Positions 52,459 through 62,162 of a stretch of DNA of 64,000 bases are shown here, piece after piece. Location of the stretch: assembly GCF_007827695.1 (NCBI RefSeq), contig NZ_VITA01000021.1, positions 1 to 64,000 of the forward strand. Reading direction: 5' to 3'. Positions within the stretch are counted from its first letter, which is position 1, and each line of letters begins with the position of its first letter. The notes below the pieces were generated by a model. The model was not told the origin of the DNA and searched no databases. It saw nothing but the letters and a program-made list of their open reading frames with translations. The DNA is from Sinorhizobium medicae. Its GTDB lineage: Bacteria; Pseudomonadota; Alphaproteobacteria; Rhizobiales; Rhizobiaceae. The position numbers and the translations under genes were made by a program.

Positions 52459-53502
52459 GTGGACGCGACCGACAGCCCTCTCGACTGGGTGTTGACGATG
52501 GCACCTTATCGGCGTGACGCCGAACATCTGGAAACGCTCCTGACCCATAATGGCTTGCCCGTCCGGCGCGCGGAGGGAGTGCAAGAGCTGACGGCGCTGT
52601 TGGAACAGGGCCCAGGTGTTCTTGTCGCGACCCACGAGGCGCTCAATCCGCAGGTGCTGGAAGTTATCCGCCGGCATTTGATCGATCAGCCCGAATGGTC
52701 CGAGATGCCCCTTGTCATTCTGCTCGACCGCGCCGTGCCTCAGGCCCGCATCCGCGCCGAGCTGTCGGTAGCCTGGCCGCGTTCGCGCCAACTCTATTAT
52801 CAGCGCCCTGTCACGACGCTGGAACTGCTTAGCGGCATCCAGTCCATTCTGCTGGCACGTCTGCGCCAACGGGACATACGCGATCGCATCGAGCGTGAAA
52901 TAGAACTTCGACGCGAACTCAATCACCGCGTAAAGAACATTCTGGCCAGCATCTCCTCCATCTTTCAGATGACCCGGCGGCGAGCTGTTTCGCTCGATGA
53001 GTTCGCGGACGACTTCGCCGGCCGGCTCGCGGCGCTTGCCAACGTACACTCGGCCGTCTTTCAGGCGGACGGTGAAGCGGTAGAACTCTCCAGCGTTGTT
53101 GAACTGACCTTCAGTCCTTACCGGGTAAAAGACACTGATCGCCTTGTCTTCACAGGTCCAACGGTCCTGCTACGTCAGGATGCCGCGACCACGCTTGCGC
53201 TTTGCCTTCACGAGCTGGCAACCAACGCGCTTAAATATGGCGCGCTCTCGACACCAGAAGGACGGGTCAGCTTGCAATGGTCCACTTCGCACGAAGCCGA
53301 TCTGCTGAGCCTCGAATGGGTCGAGAGTGGAGGGCCGCCAGTATCTGAACCGTCGAGGAGCGGATATGGAACGCGGTACATCCGCTCGGCGTTGTCCAGT
53401 CTGTTTAGCACGCCGCCGCTCATACTGTTTCATCCACAGGGATTGCGTTGCAGCGTATCGGGCCCGCTTTCGCACCTGTCGTCGAGGCAGCCGGAGGCAT
53501 AG
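52459..53502 (+). CDS. HWE/HisKA_2-type histidine kinase
   Basis: A 347-residue soluble sensor kinase. The N-terminal 140 residues look like a degenerate receiver (LVILLDRAVPQ, YQRPVTTLELLSGI). The dimerisation/phosphoacceptor part is ELNHRVKNILASISSIFQM with His156, and the ATPase part has LCLHELATNALKYGAL and LEWVESGGPPV with the W-x-E signature. The GTG start is six bases after the KaiC-like stop. It lacks membrane segments, so it probably senses an internal cue relayed by the KaiC-like protein. Confidence 0.87.
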   Translation: MDATDSPLDWVLTMAPYRRDAEHLETLLTHNGLPVRRAEGVQELTALLEQGPGVLVATHEALNPQVLEVIRRHLIDQPEWSEMPLVILLDRAVPQARIRAELSVAWPRSRQLYYQRPVTTLELLSGIQSILLARLRQRDIRDRIEREIELRRELNHRVKNILASISSIFQMTRRRAVSLDEFADDFAGRLAALANVHSAVFQADGEAVELSSVVELTFSPYRVKDTDRLVFTGPTVLLRQDAATTLALCLHELATNALKYGALSTPEGRVSLQWSTSHEADLLSLEWVESGGPPVSEPSRSGYGTRYIRSALSSLFSTPPLILFHPQGLRCSVSGPLSHLSSRQPEA

Positions 53503-53514
53503 GAGATTGGTCAC

Positions 53515-53904
53515 ATGAATTCTTCCGCCCCACCGTTGCGGATATTCTATCTTGAAGACAATCCCCTGATAGTCTTCCACATTGAGGCGATCATCGAGGA
53601 TCTGGGGCACGTCTTTGCAGGCTCCGCTAACAGCTTCGCCAAACTCGTTGGCAACTTTGATGCGATCGACGTCGACGGAGTGCTGGTAGATATCGATCTG
53701 GCCGATGGCCGTACTGGTCCGGTTGCCGCAAAGTGGCTTCGCGATCGCGGCATTCCAAGCATCTTCGTGACCGGCCAGGAAGCGATTGCCGCTGAGCATC
53801 CGGAGACGGCGCTTGCAACGATCGGCAAACCAGTATCGGATACAGAACTCGCTGAGAAACTGGAATTGTTCCGGCGCACCAAGGCCACCAGCAAGACGAC
53901 CTGA
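53515..53904 (+). CDS. Single-domain response regulator
   Basis: A 129-residue receiver: IFYLEDNPLIVFHIE (acidic pocket), GVLVDIDLADG with phosphoacceptor Asp59, SIFVTGQEAI and IGKPVSD with the conserved Lys. There is no output domain, so it probably signals by protein contact, as in HWE-linked stress pathways. It starts 12 bases after the kinase stop in the same operon. Confidence 0.88.
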   Translation: MNSSAPPLRIFYLEDNPLIVFHIEAIIEDLGHVFAGSANSFAKLVGNFDAIDVDGVLVDIDLADGRTGPVAAKWLRDRGIPSIFVTGQEAIAAEHPETALATIGKPVSDTELAEKLELFRRTKATSKTT

Positions 53905-54334
53905 CAAATCACTGTCATCTAGCGTAAGCGCCGCATGTCGCGATCAGCAGGGTGCGCAGCTCTGCTCCAAATGCGAAGCGTGCCGAGCCCCCTTCCCCGT
54001 CACCACGGAACAGTTGCGATCCAGGGTTCTCGGCACATCATTCCAGATCTCGATAGTGTCCTCGCTACGGAACGGACCTGCCTACTCCAGCAAGTCCCAT
54101 CCTGCCGCTGCATCTGCGACCGGCTCTGCTTGCCAGAGTAGCCATCGTCGAGCTCTCTAGAGATGCTCAAAATGCTGCGGGCGAAAATGATGGGCCAGAA
54201 TCAAGCACGATTTAGCAGCGCTATTGGGGAGATCCTGACCCGTACATGCCGTTCGGTGGCGTCTTCGCAGCTGCAGTTAAATTGCCACATCCGGCTGAAA
54301 CAGCCGCATTCTCACTTTTACGTGCAAAGCGACA
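53905..54334. other. No gene recognised
   Basis: The stretch after the receiver gene holds no convincing reading frame; it grades into insertion-sequence remnants. Confidence 0.4.
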
Positions 54335-54425
54335 AATCCATCCGCCTGAAGACAATCAATGGCAGAGCAGGCACTGAGCTCCTCAGAGCACGCATGCTGC
54401 CGCTTGGCCACTCCATGGAGAAGAA
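54335..54425 (+). pseudogene. ISL3-family transposase, C-terminal remnant (second copy)
   Basis: The frame reads SIRLKTINGRAGTELLRARMLPLGHSMEK, matching the last residues of ISL3 transposases (RLK..K..NGRAG.ELLRARMLPL). Only this tail is present. It resembles the minus-strand remnant at 50435-50755. Confidence 0.6.
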
Positions 54426-54439
54426 TACTACAATCCTCC

Positions 54440-55255
54440 CCAACCTGACCAAGGCGACCTTTCAAGTGCATGCCATTGCCGAGCACGAAAGTGTTGTAGC
54501 GCGCCGCGGTTTACCGCGATCGCAGGTGCTGGAATTCTTTCGCAAGCTGGAGCCTTGCCTTGTCGGCCCCGAGGCCTATGCCAGAGGCCACTCTCGGGCG
54601 AACTCAATCAGCTTGGAGGTGCGAATGATGCCGGCTGGCTATGTGAAGGCCTCACGTCAAGCGCAACAAGACAGGCGCGGAAGCAATCTGAGAGGCGGTC
54701 ACGCGACCGACGATGGATTGGGCCAAGACGTATGACGAGCAGGCTACCTGCATCGTTTTGAAGACGTGCCAGCTGTTCGTACGCCAGCGCAGCCGGACAG
54801 CGAACGCTCTGCGTGCGTACATAGCATAGATGGGCATCATCGCAGCAGCAGGAATGGCCAGGTCGCCAAGATGATCCTCATCCTTCGCGACTACGAGGAT
54901 CATTGACCCAAACGCGGCTCGTGCGGCCTTGATTGAGATGGCTGATCAGATCGAGATGCTCACTGTCCGCATTAAGAAACGCGATGCGACAATCGCGGCG
55001 GCCGTAAAGGCTGATGCTGTTGCCCGCCTTGGCAGGTTATCAAAGCAAGGCAACAAGCGGTTAAGAACATTGCTCATCGTCGGCGCGACATCAATCCTGA
55101 AGCTAGCGTGCCGTGGGGGCAAAGCTGCCAGCCTGGCTGGCGTCTCTGATGGCGCGAAGACCTTACAAGGTTGCCGCCGTTGCGCTGGCAACAAAATCGC
55201 GCGGAGAACCTGCGCACTCTCGTCAAGGGCGGTACCTATGAAATGCCGGCGATGT
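54440..55255 (+). pseudogene. IS110-family transposase, decayed
   Basis: Pieces in several frames spell an IS110 transposase: NLTKATFQVHAIAEHESVVARRGLPRSQVLEFF, EPCLVGPEAYARGHSRAN, VRMMPAGYVKASRQAQQD, then QLFVRQRSRTANALRAYIA and, after a deletion, RLSKQGNKRLRTLLIVGATSILK and WLASLMARRPYKVAAVALA. The central catalytic part is partly missing and many stops occur. Confidence 0.75.
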
Positions 55256-55539
55256 CCTAAGAGCATAGGAACAGAAGAGGTTCCGGCGCTCTGCCGCCGG
55301 ATCAAGTGGCAAGGCGCTAAGTGCGCGATGATCCCAATGGGCGAAATCTCGATACTGATCAGATCGTCTATGCGGCTCGAGCGCGACAAAGGAATAAGGC
55401 GATCGGCATCGCGGATCTCATCTTGGCAAGCGGTCATCGACCGCGTTAGACAGGCCGGACATATGACTGCACCGTCGGACGGGAACTTCCGCAATAAATG
55501 CTCTCACTAGCCGGGCCGTTCCACATGTGAAAAGGAACG

Positions 55540-56547
55540 TCAATTTTCGGGAATGTTCTCGCGGAATATAACTTGCAACCTCGGCGGATGATATTCAAGT
55601 GGCTCACCTCGCACGGAACGCGCCAACATTGACAGAGCCTCGCGCGCCTCCACACGCGGGTTCTGGTCGATGACTGCGTCCAGTGTACCATTGAGCAGAA
55701 GTTGTTTGCTGTTTTCAGTCAATTCGTGTCCGACAAAGATGACGTTGCGGGCGCCGCCAGATTCCATTAGTGCCTCGCCGATACCTGAATTGCCCGCGCC
55801 GATATTATAAATGCCAGCCAGGTCGGGATGACGCTGAAGAAGCGAGCGCGTTTCGGTGAGCGCGCGCGCTCGATCATCGCGGATCTCGCGCAGCTCTACC
55901 ACCTCCAGATGAGGGAATTCCTCGGAAACGACATGACGAAAGCCCATCTCCCGCTCCTCGTGGCCCCGATAGGACAGCGAACCGGCAAAGAGGGCGATTT
56001 TGCGCCTGCCTCCCGGCCCCAGCAGTCGTCCCAAAAGGTAGCCGGCTAGCCGGCCCGCCGCACGGTTGTCGATGCCGATATACCCAAGCCTTGGGACATG
56101 TAGGATATCGGAGACAAGCGTGATGATCGGCACGCCAAGTGCAGCGAGTGACCGCATGGCCTCGCGAACCGCCGGGTGGTCGAGCGCGATCACCCCCGCC
56201 CCCATGGTCCTGCCATGCAGTTCGTTAAGCTTCGTCGCCAACGTGTACGGATTGAAGCCTTCAACAGAATGCACGCGGACATCCAGATCGTCACGTCCGC
56301 TCGCCTGCATCTCTATCTGTTGTTGAAGATTAGCGATGAATGTGTTGGTACCAGCGGGCAGCACGAAGTCCAACTGCACGCACCCACCGCCTTCCTGTAA
56401 CGCGCCGAAATAGCCTAGCCGCCGGGCTGTTTCGATGACGATATCGCGGGTTCGCGCCTTCACGCCGCTGCGATTGTTCAACACCCGATCCACCGTGGCG
56501 CTAGATACTCCAGCCTCTCGGGCAATGTCAGCCAATGTTGATCGCAC
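55540..56547 (-). CDS. LacI-family transcriptional regulator
   Basis: A regulator of about 335 residues. The LacI helix-turn-helix is TLADIAREAGVSSATVDRVLNNRSGVKARTRDIV; the periplasmic-binding-protein-like effector domain follows with GVIALDHPAVREAM, LGYIGIDNRAAGRLAGYLLGRLL and NPRVEAREALSML. The GTG at 56547 is chosen because GGAG lies six bases upstream and the HTH begins two residues later. It is divergent from the sugar operon; a repeated 14-bp box lies on both sides of the intergenic region, suggesting that it controls itself and the operon. Confidence 0.88.
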   Translation of the reverse strand: MRSTLADIAREAGVSSATVDRVLNNRSGVKARTRDIVIETARRLGYFGALQEGGGCVQLDFVLPAGTNTFIANLQQQIEMQASGRDDLDVRVHSVEGFNPYTLATKLNELHGRTMGAGVIALDHPAVREAMRSLAALGVPIITLVSDILHVPRLGYIGIDNRAAGRLAGYLLGRLLGPGGRRKIALFAGSLSYRGHEEREMGFRHVVSEEFPHLEVVELREIRDDRARALTETRSLLQRHPDLAGIYNIGAGNSGIGEALMESGGARNVIFVGHELTENSKQLLLNGTLDAVIDQNPRVEAREALSMLARSVRGEPLEYHPPRLQVIFRENIPEN

Positions 56548-56559
56548 GAAAACTCCACC

Positions 56560-56573
56560 AAATGATTGCTTTT
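56560..56573. promoter_or_regulatory. LacI-type operator candidate, copy 1
   Basis: AAATGATTGCTTTT differs at one position from copy 2 (56688-56701). It lies 13 bases upstream of the LacI start, so a bound repressor would block that gene's transcription or translation. Confidence 0.5.
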
Positions 56574-56660
56574 GATGTACCGGTGTTTTGCGATTTTGCA
56601 AGAGATAGCCTCGTCAAATGTCTTGATCCGCCTGAATCTCCCCCAGTTTTTTTGTCTTGG

Positions 56661-56701
56661 TATAATTCTGCGCTATTTTGACGAAAAAAATGATTGCATT
56701 T
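56661..56701 (+). promoter_or_regulatory. Sugar operon promoter and LacI-type operator, copy 2
   Basis: TATAAT at 56661-56666 is a consensus -10. Downstream, AAATGATTGCATTT (56688-56701) is an inverted repeat (AAATG/CATTT around ATTG), nearly identical to copy 1 in front of lacI. An operator just after the start site fits repression of the plus-strand operon. The -35 is not clear. Confidence 0.5.
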
Positions 56702-56840
56702 GATGTTGACTTTGATTGGCTGTCGGAACAGTATCCGGCCGAACCGGCAGTGAGGAGCTCGTCTGACGGGAAGCCGGAGGATCGATCCAGGGGCCCTTCG
56801 AGCCCAAGATCGAGATGGATGACAGATCTGGGAGGACAGC

Positions 56841-57929
56841 ATGCACACGGCCAATGGCTTCACGCCCGACCCGCCGGTAAGGGTAAATAACTACCGGATC
56901 GGCTGCATCGGCGCCGGCATGATCATGGCTGAGTGCCACCTTGCGGCTTACAGAGAGGCCGGTTTTCTGGTTGCCGCGATCGCATCGCGTACCGAGGCCA
57001 AGGCAAGGGAAGTGGCCCTGCGCTGGGACATTCCGACCGTCCACGCAACGCCATCCGCCCTAATTTCCGACACCCAGTGCGAGATCATCGACATCGCGTT
57101 TCCGCCGGACCAACAGCCGGCCCTGATCCGCCAGGCGCTTCGCGCGCCGCATGTCAAGGCGATCCTGGCGCAGAAGCCACTGGCGCTGACTCTTGAGGAG
57201 GCAAAGGCCTTGCGCGACGAGGCGGCCGCGGCCGGCAAGATCCTCTCGGTCAACCAGAACATGCGCTACGACCAATCGATGCGGGTGCTGAAGCAGATCC
57301 TCGATCGCCGCGAACTGGGAACCATCGTAATGGCGACCATCGAGATGCGAGCCATTCCGCACTGGCAGAGCTTCCTCGAGGGGTATGACCGGCTGACGCT
57401 GTCCAACATGAGCGTGCACCATCTCGACGTTCTGCGCTTCCTGTTCGGCGATCCCGAAACCATCACCACCGTCACCCGCACGGACCCACGCACGACCTTT
57501 GACCACAAGGACGGCATAACCGTCTCGACGCTGACCTTCCCGAACGGCGTTCTTGCCGTGTCTATGGAAGACGTCTGGGCAGGGCCGCGCGAAGATGGCT
57601 TTGACAGCGACTTCTACATCAAGTGGCGCGTCGAGGGCACCGATGGCGTTGCCCAAGGATCGATTGGCTGGCCGGACGGCTCGCCCTCGACCCTCACCTA
57701 TGCATCGAAGAAGACTACAGGCGGCAAGTGGGTGACGCCAGAATGGCAGACGATGTGGTTCCCCCACGCCTTCATCGGCGTGATGGAACAGCTGCAATAC
57801 GCGGTGAACTCGGGCGAGCCCCCGGCTCTCTCAGTCGCCGACAACGTGAAGACCGTTGCGCTGGTGGAAGCAGGTTACCGCTCCATCGCGGAGGCGCGCA
57901 CGGTAAGGCTTTCCGAAATCGCAATCTGA
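56841..57929 (+). CDS. Gfo/Idh/MocA-family oxidoreductase
   Basis: A 362-residue NAD(P)-dependent sugar or inositol dehydrogenase. The Rossmann motif is GCIGAGMIMAECHL; the normal EKP motif reads LAQKPLALT, with Gln in place of Glu but the catalytic Lys kept. The C-terminal substrate domain has VHHLDVLRFLFGDP. GGGAGGA precedes the ATG. It begins the operon of four sugar-type genes and probably oxidises a hydroxyl of a sugar derivative. Confidence 0.88.
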   Translation: MHTANGFTPDPPVRVNNYRIGCIGAGMIMAECHLAAYREAGFLVAAIASRTEAKAREVALRWDIPTVHATPSALISDTQCEIIDIAFPPDQQPALIRQALRAPHVKAILAQKPLALTLEEAKALRDEAAAAGKILSVNQNMRYDQSMRVLKQILDRRELGTIVMATIEMRAIPHWQSFLEGYDRLTLSNMSVHHLDVLRFLFGDPETITTVTRTDPRTTFDHKDGITVSTLTFPNGVLAVSMEDVWAGPREDGFDSDFYIKWRVEGTDGVAQGSIGWPDGSPSTLTYASKKTTGGKWVTPEWQTMWFPHAFIGVMEQLQYAVNSGEPPALSVADNVKTVALVEAGYRSIAEARTVRLSEIAI

Positions 57930-57951
57930 ATTTCATGGGAGGAATTTGATT

Positions 57952-58866
57952 ATGATGCAAACTGGTATTTTCTCGGGCTACTTCCCCTACGGTCTGGAGG
58001 AGACCGCAAGGAAGATCCGCGCGCTCGACTTCAATACCGTGCAGCTCGACATGCATTTCAAGGACATGGAGCTGTCGGCCGGGCAGATCACCAAGGAAAA
58101 GTGCGTCCGCATCCGCGAGGCCTTCCGTGACAATAACCTGCCTATTTCCTGCATTTCTGGCTACACAAATATTATCCATCCGGACAAGGCCGAGCGTGAG
58201 CGCCGCGTTGGCTACCTCAAGGAAATCATCAGCCACGCGCAATATCTCGGCACGCCCTACGTGATCTCCGAAACCGGTACCTACAACACCGAGTCCGACT
58301 GGGTACATCACCCCAAGAACAAGACGGAGGAAGGTTTCGAAGAATGTCGTAAGGTCATCGCAGACCTGTCGCAGCATGCTTATGACCACGGCGCCGTCTT
58401 CCTCCTGGAGACCTACGTGAACAACGTCGTTGGCTCGGTCGAAGAGACGGTAAAGATGTTCGCGCAGGTTGATCATCCCGGTCTCGGCCTGTTGATGGAC
58501 CCGACCAACTACTTCGAGACCCACAACATCGACCGCATGGACGATATCCTGAATCAGGTCTTCGACACGCTGTCGGACAAGATCAAGATCGCCCATGCCA
58601 AGGACGTCAAGCGATCTGGCGACGACAAGACGGAAAAGCACGCCGATATTGGCGACGAAGATGCGCTGGAGAGCCATACCTTCCGTGGCGTCGGCGAGAT
58701 CGAGCTTCCGGCCCCCGGCCTAGGTTCGCTGAACTACGATCTGTACTTGAGACGCCTCGCGAAGAAACATCCGAACATTCCTATGATCATTGAACATTTG
58801 GACGAGGGCGACGTGCTGCGGGCGAAGAAGTTCCTCGACGGCAAGCTGCGCGCATTGGGTCTTTGA
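57952..58866 (+). CDS. Sugar phosphate isomerase/epimerase (xylose isomerase-like TIM barrel)
   Basis: A 304-residue TIM-barrel protein: GIFSGYFPYGLEETARKIRALDFNTVQLDM at the start, GTPYVISETGTYN, FLLETYVNN and GLGLLMDPTNYFE, KIKIAHAKDVK, and MIIEHLDEGDV near the end. The Glu, Asp, His and Glu residues in these strings are the usual metal ligands of IolE/IolI-type enzymes. GGAGG lies nine bases before the ATG. It follows the dehydrogenase by 22 bases and likely acts on its ketone product. Confidence 0.87.
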   Translation: MMQTGIFSGYFPYGLEETARKIRALDFNTVQLDMHFKDMELSAGQITKEKCVRIREAFRDNNLPISCISGYTNIIHPDKAERERRVGYLKEIISHAQYLGTPYVISETGTYNTESDWVHHPKNKTEEGFEECRKVIADLSQHAYDHGAVFLLETYVNNVVGSVEETVKMFAQVDHPGLGLLMDPTNYFETHNIDRMDDILNQVFDTLSDKIKIAHAKDVKRSGDDKTEKHADIGDEDALESHTFRGVGEIELPAPGLGSLNYDLYLRRLAKKHPNIPMIIEHLDEGDVLRAKKFLDGKLRALGL

Positions 58867-58961
58867 TCCGCCCATAGGGTGGTCGGGCCAGTATCTGCCA
58901 CCCACCGCCATCGGCATGACATCCGGCATCGCCAAACCCGGCACATAAGAGAGAAAAGAGT

Positions 58962-60140
58962 ATGGTAGAACTCTATGGAAAAGCGTTGTCGCGCCGCGAC
59001 ATCGCTGCCCACGCGGGAGCCTTTTCGCAATTTGCCGGCGTACGGCTGATGACGTTGGGCGATGGTGTCGAGCGCGGCATCCGGATGCTGGAATTTCGCA
59101 GTGGCACCGGCCTGCGTTTTACTGTGCTGGTCGACCGCGCCCTCGACATCGCCGACTGCGAATATCGTGGTATGGCGATCGGCTGGAATTCGCCCGCCGG
59201 CTTTAAGCATCCCGGCCTTGCCGAATACGAGGGTGAAGGCGGGCTTGCCTGGCTGCGCTCCTTCTCCGGCCTGATGGTAACCTGCGGTCTCGACCACATC
59301 CTGTTCATGAACGACGAGCCGGGCGACACCTATGTCTACGGCCCGCGCAAGACCATCAGCCATTCCCTGCATGGGCGCATCGGTACCATTCCCGGCAAGC
59401 TCTCCGGCTATGGCGAGGAATGGCGCGGCGACGACTGCGTTCTCTGGTGCGAAGGCGTCGTCACCCAGGGCACTGTGTTCGGCGAGCATCTGGAACTACT
59501 GCGCCGCATCGAGATAAAGGCCGGCACCAACGATATCCGGTTGACGGACCGGGTGATCAATCGCGGTTTCTACAAGACGCCGCACATGTATTGCTACCAC
59601 ATCAATATCGGCCATCCCGTGCTCGCGGAAAACGCGCGTTATCTCGCACCGGTGAAGGAAGTGGTTTGGGCCGCGCATGCCGGTGACAACTACCGGAAGC
59701 AGGACGTCGGCTATCGCACCATGCCGGCGCCGCAGTTGAACTTTCACGAGCAGGTCTGGCAGCACGAACTCGTGGCGCATGGGTCGGGAGAAGTGCCGGT
59801 CGCACTTGTCAACGACGAACTCGGCATTGGTTTGGAGATCGTCACCCGCAAGGATCAGTTCCCCTGCATGTATGAATGGCAGAACCTGCAGGCTGGCCAA
59901 TACGCGCTCGGCATAGAACCTTCGACAAACCACGTGCTCGGCCATACCGCCGCCCGCGAGCGCGACGAACTGATTTGGCTCGAGCACGGGGACGAGCGCC
60001 GCTACGACAGCCTCTTTCGCATCCTGACTGATGATGCCGCGATTGCCGCGAGCGAGAGGCGCATCCGTGCGCTCTGCGCCCAGCCTGATGAGGAATTCCC
60101 GCAGCCGACCGGCAATCACATTCCGATCAGAGGACGGTGA
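58962..60140 (+). CDS. DUF4432 aldose-1-epimerase-like protein
   Basis: A 392-residue protein of the galactose-mutarotase fold assigned to DUF4432: GVERGIRMLEFRSGTGLRFTVLVDRALDIADCEYRGMAIGWNSP at the start, ETVYGPRKTISHSLHGRIG-like and YHINIGHPVL segments, and LGIEPSTNHVLGHTAARERDEL. Family members occur in sugar-catabolic operons but no reaction is well established. Its stop overlaps the next start (TGATG), so it is coupled to the SDR. Confidence 0.82.
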   Translation: MVELYGKALSRRDIAAHAGAFSQFAGVRLMTLGDGVERGIRMLEFRSGTGLRFTVLVDRALDIADCEYRGMAIGWNSPAGFKHPGLAEYEGEGGLAWLRSFSGLMVTCGLDHILFMNDEPGDTYVYGPRKTISHSLHGRIGTIPGKLSGYGEEWRGDDCVLWCEGVVTQGTVFGEHLELLRRIEIKAGTNDIRLTDRVINRGFYKTPHMYCYHINIGHPVLAENARYLAPVKEVVWAAHAGDNYRKQDVGYRTMPAPQLNFHEQVWQHELVAHGSGEVPVALVNDELGIGLEIVTRKDQFPCMYEWQNLQAGQYALGIEPSTNHVLGHTAARERDELIWLEHGDERRYDSLFRILTDDAAIAASERRIRALCAQPDEEFPQPTGNHIPIRGR

Positions 60141-60934
60141 TGAACATGCAGATTTCGACAGGCAAGGGAATTCATCCGGCGATATGCATCGCAGGCAAGG
60201 TCATTCTTTACACGGGTGCGGCCGGTGGCCTCGGTACCGCCACGACACTGAGCTTCCTGAGGGCCGGCGCAAAAGTCGTGGCCATCGACAACAATCCGGA
60301 GAAGGTCGAGAGCCTTATCGCCGCCGCGGCGCGCGAAAACCTGCAGGGGCTCACTGTGCGCGCGCTCGACCTCTCAGATCTCAAGGGCCTTCGCGTCGAA
60401 CTTGATCGTGTCTCTGCCGAGGTCGGAGGTTTTGACATCGTCATCAACAATGCTGCGATCTATCCGTCAAAGAACTTCGAGGACTACACGATCGAGGAGT
60501 TCCAGGCGGTCCAGTGCGTTAATGTCGATGCCGGCATCGTCTGCGTCCAGGCAGCCCTTTCGCACATGCGTGCACAGGGCTGGGGCCGCATCGTTAATAT
60601 CGCCAGTGTAACGGTTTACGGCGGCTGGTCCCATTTGGCGCCCTATGTGCAGTCAAAAGGCGCCTTGGTCGGGCTCACGCGCGCCTGGGCGCGGGAATTC
60701 GGCGCCTATGGGGTCACCGTCAATGCGGTATCACCCGGCGCCTTCCCGACGGATGCCGAGAAGATCCATTCGGATCCGGAAAGCTACACGCGCTTCGTGC
60801 TGGACCACCAGGCCATCAAGCGCCGCGGCGATGCCTGCGACATCGCCAATGCCCTGACATTCCTGATTTCCGATGCCGCAGGCTTCATCACCGGCCAGAC
60901 ACTGAATGTCGATGGCGGCTGGGTCATGCATTGA
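60140..60934 (+). CDS. Short-chain dehydrogenase/reductase
   Basis: A 264-residue classical SDR: YTGAAGGLGTATTLSF (NAD loop), FDIVINNAAIYPSKNF, NIASVTVYGGWSHLAPYVQSKG (Ser, Tyr and Lys), and the ending ITGQTLNVDGGWVMH. An ATG three bases after an in-frame GTG overlaps the previous stop. It probably oxidises a sugar or sugar acid made by the upstream enzymes. It is followed by a CoA-transferase 32 bases later. Confidence 0.87.
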   Translation: MNMQISTGKGIHPAICIAGKVILYTGAAGGLGTATTLSFLRAGAKVVAIDNNPEKVESLIAAAARENLQGLTVRALDLSDLKGLRVELDRVSAEVGGFDIVINNAAIYPSKNFEDYTIEEFQAVQCVNVDAGIVCVQAALSHMRAQGWGRIVNIASVTVYGGWSHLAPYVQSKGALVGLTRAWAREFGAYGVTVNAVSPGAFPTDAEKIHSDPESYTRFVLDHQAIKRRGDACDIANALTFLISDAAGFITGQTLNVDGGWVMH

Positions 60935-60966
60935 CTGCGTCAATTATCACAAGGACCTGAAAATAA

Positions 60967-62160
60967 ATGGGTATTCTAAACGGAGTTCGCGTTCTCGACT
61001 GCTCGATCGCCATGGCTGGCCCGTTTGCGGCGCAACGCCTTGGCGACCTGGGAGCAGACGTGATCAAGGTCGAACCGGTGACAGGTGAATGGCAGCGCCA
61101 TGTCTCAGCCGGCGGCGCCGGCGGAAATAAGGTCAACGTCTCCTTTCTCTCGCTAAACCGCAACAAGCGCTCGCTCGCCGTCGACCTCAAATCGGCTGAT
61201 GGCAAGCAGGTTCTGCTCGACCTCGTCAAGACCGCCGACGTCTTCCTGCAGAACTATCGCCCTGGTGTCGCCAAGCGCCTCGGCGTCGACTACGAGACCC
61301 TATCGAAGATCAACCCTCGCCTCGTCTACGTATCAATGTCAGGCTACGGCGAAGATGGCCCCTATATTGACCGTCCCGGCCAGGACCTTGTCCTGCAGGG
61401 CATGTCCGGCGCCATGCTGTCGGCCGGGCGCCTCGGCGAGCCCCCGACTGCCGCCGGCCAGTACCTCGTCGATGCAGTCACCGCCTATACAGCATTCGAA
61501 GGTGCGCTTGCCGCCCTGTTCCACCGTGAGCGCACCGGCGAAGGGCAACTGGTGCAGGTCAACATGCTGGATGCGATCACCACACTACAGATGCAGGAAC
61601 TCTCCGTCTTCACCATTGGAAATAAGCCGCAGCAGCGTTCGGCCGAACCCCATGCGCACGTCTATATCCGCGCCCCCTACGGCGCGTTTGCCACCAGCGA
61701 CGGCTACATCATCGTCGCCTTCCCCAAGCTCAAGACGCTGGGCGAGGTGATCGGAGAGGAGAGTTTCCTCACCATGATGGACGAAGTCGATACATGGTCG
61801 AAGCGAGACGAAATCTTTGCCAAGACCCGCGAGAAGCTGGTGACGAGGACCTCGGCTGAATGGCTGGAACTGATGCGCGCCGCCGACATCTGGTGCGGAC
61901 CGGTCTATGGCTACGCCGATCTGGTCGAGGACGCGCAGATCAAGCATAACGGCACCTTCGTCGAATATGACCACCCGACCGAGGGCCGAGTTAAGACACC
62001 GGGCTTCCCGATCAAGTTCTCTAAGACGCCCTCCGTGATCGCGCGCGGCGCGCCACTGACCGGCGAGCACACACGCGAGGTCCTGAAGGATATCGGCTAC
62101 GACGAAGCCCGCATCGGCGCCTTGGAAAAGGCCGGTGCGGTCAAGGCCGGAGAGGCGTGA
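60967..62160 (+). CDS. CaiB/BaiF class III CoA-transferase
   Basis: A 397-residue CoA-transferase: GVRVLDCSIAMAGPFAAQRLGDLGADVIKVEP at the start, SLNRNKRSLAVDLKSADGKQVLLDLVKTADVFLQNYRPG, and the conserved Asp of GQDLVLQGMSGAML that forms the acyl-anhydride intermediate. It moves CoA from an acyl-CoA to a carboxylic acid. Its stop overlaps the GTG in front of the next gene. Its presence in a sugar operon implies that the product is activated as a CoA ester. Confidence 0.9.
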   Translation: MGILNGVRVLDCSIAMAGPFAAQRLGDLGADVIKVEPVTGEWQRHVSAGGAGGNKVNVSFLSLNRNKRSLAVDLKSADGKQVLLDLVKTADVFLQNYRPGVAKRLGVDYETLSKINPRLVYVSMSGYGEDGPYIDRPGQDLVLQGMSGAMLSAGRLGEPPTAAGQYLVDAVTAYTAFEGALAALFHRERTGEGQLVQVNMLDAITTLQMQELSVFTIGNKPQQRSAEPHAHVYIRAPYGAFATSDGYIIVAFPKLKTLGEVIGEESFLTMMDEVDTWSKRDEIFAKTREKLVTRTSAEWLELMRAADIWCGPVYGYADLVEDAQIKHNGTFVEYDHPTEGRVKTPGFPIKFSKTPSVIARGAPLTGEHTREVLKDIGYDEARIGALEKAGAVKAGEA

Positions 62161-62162
62161 CT

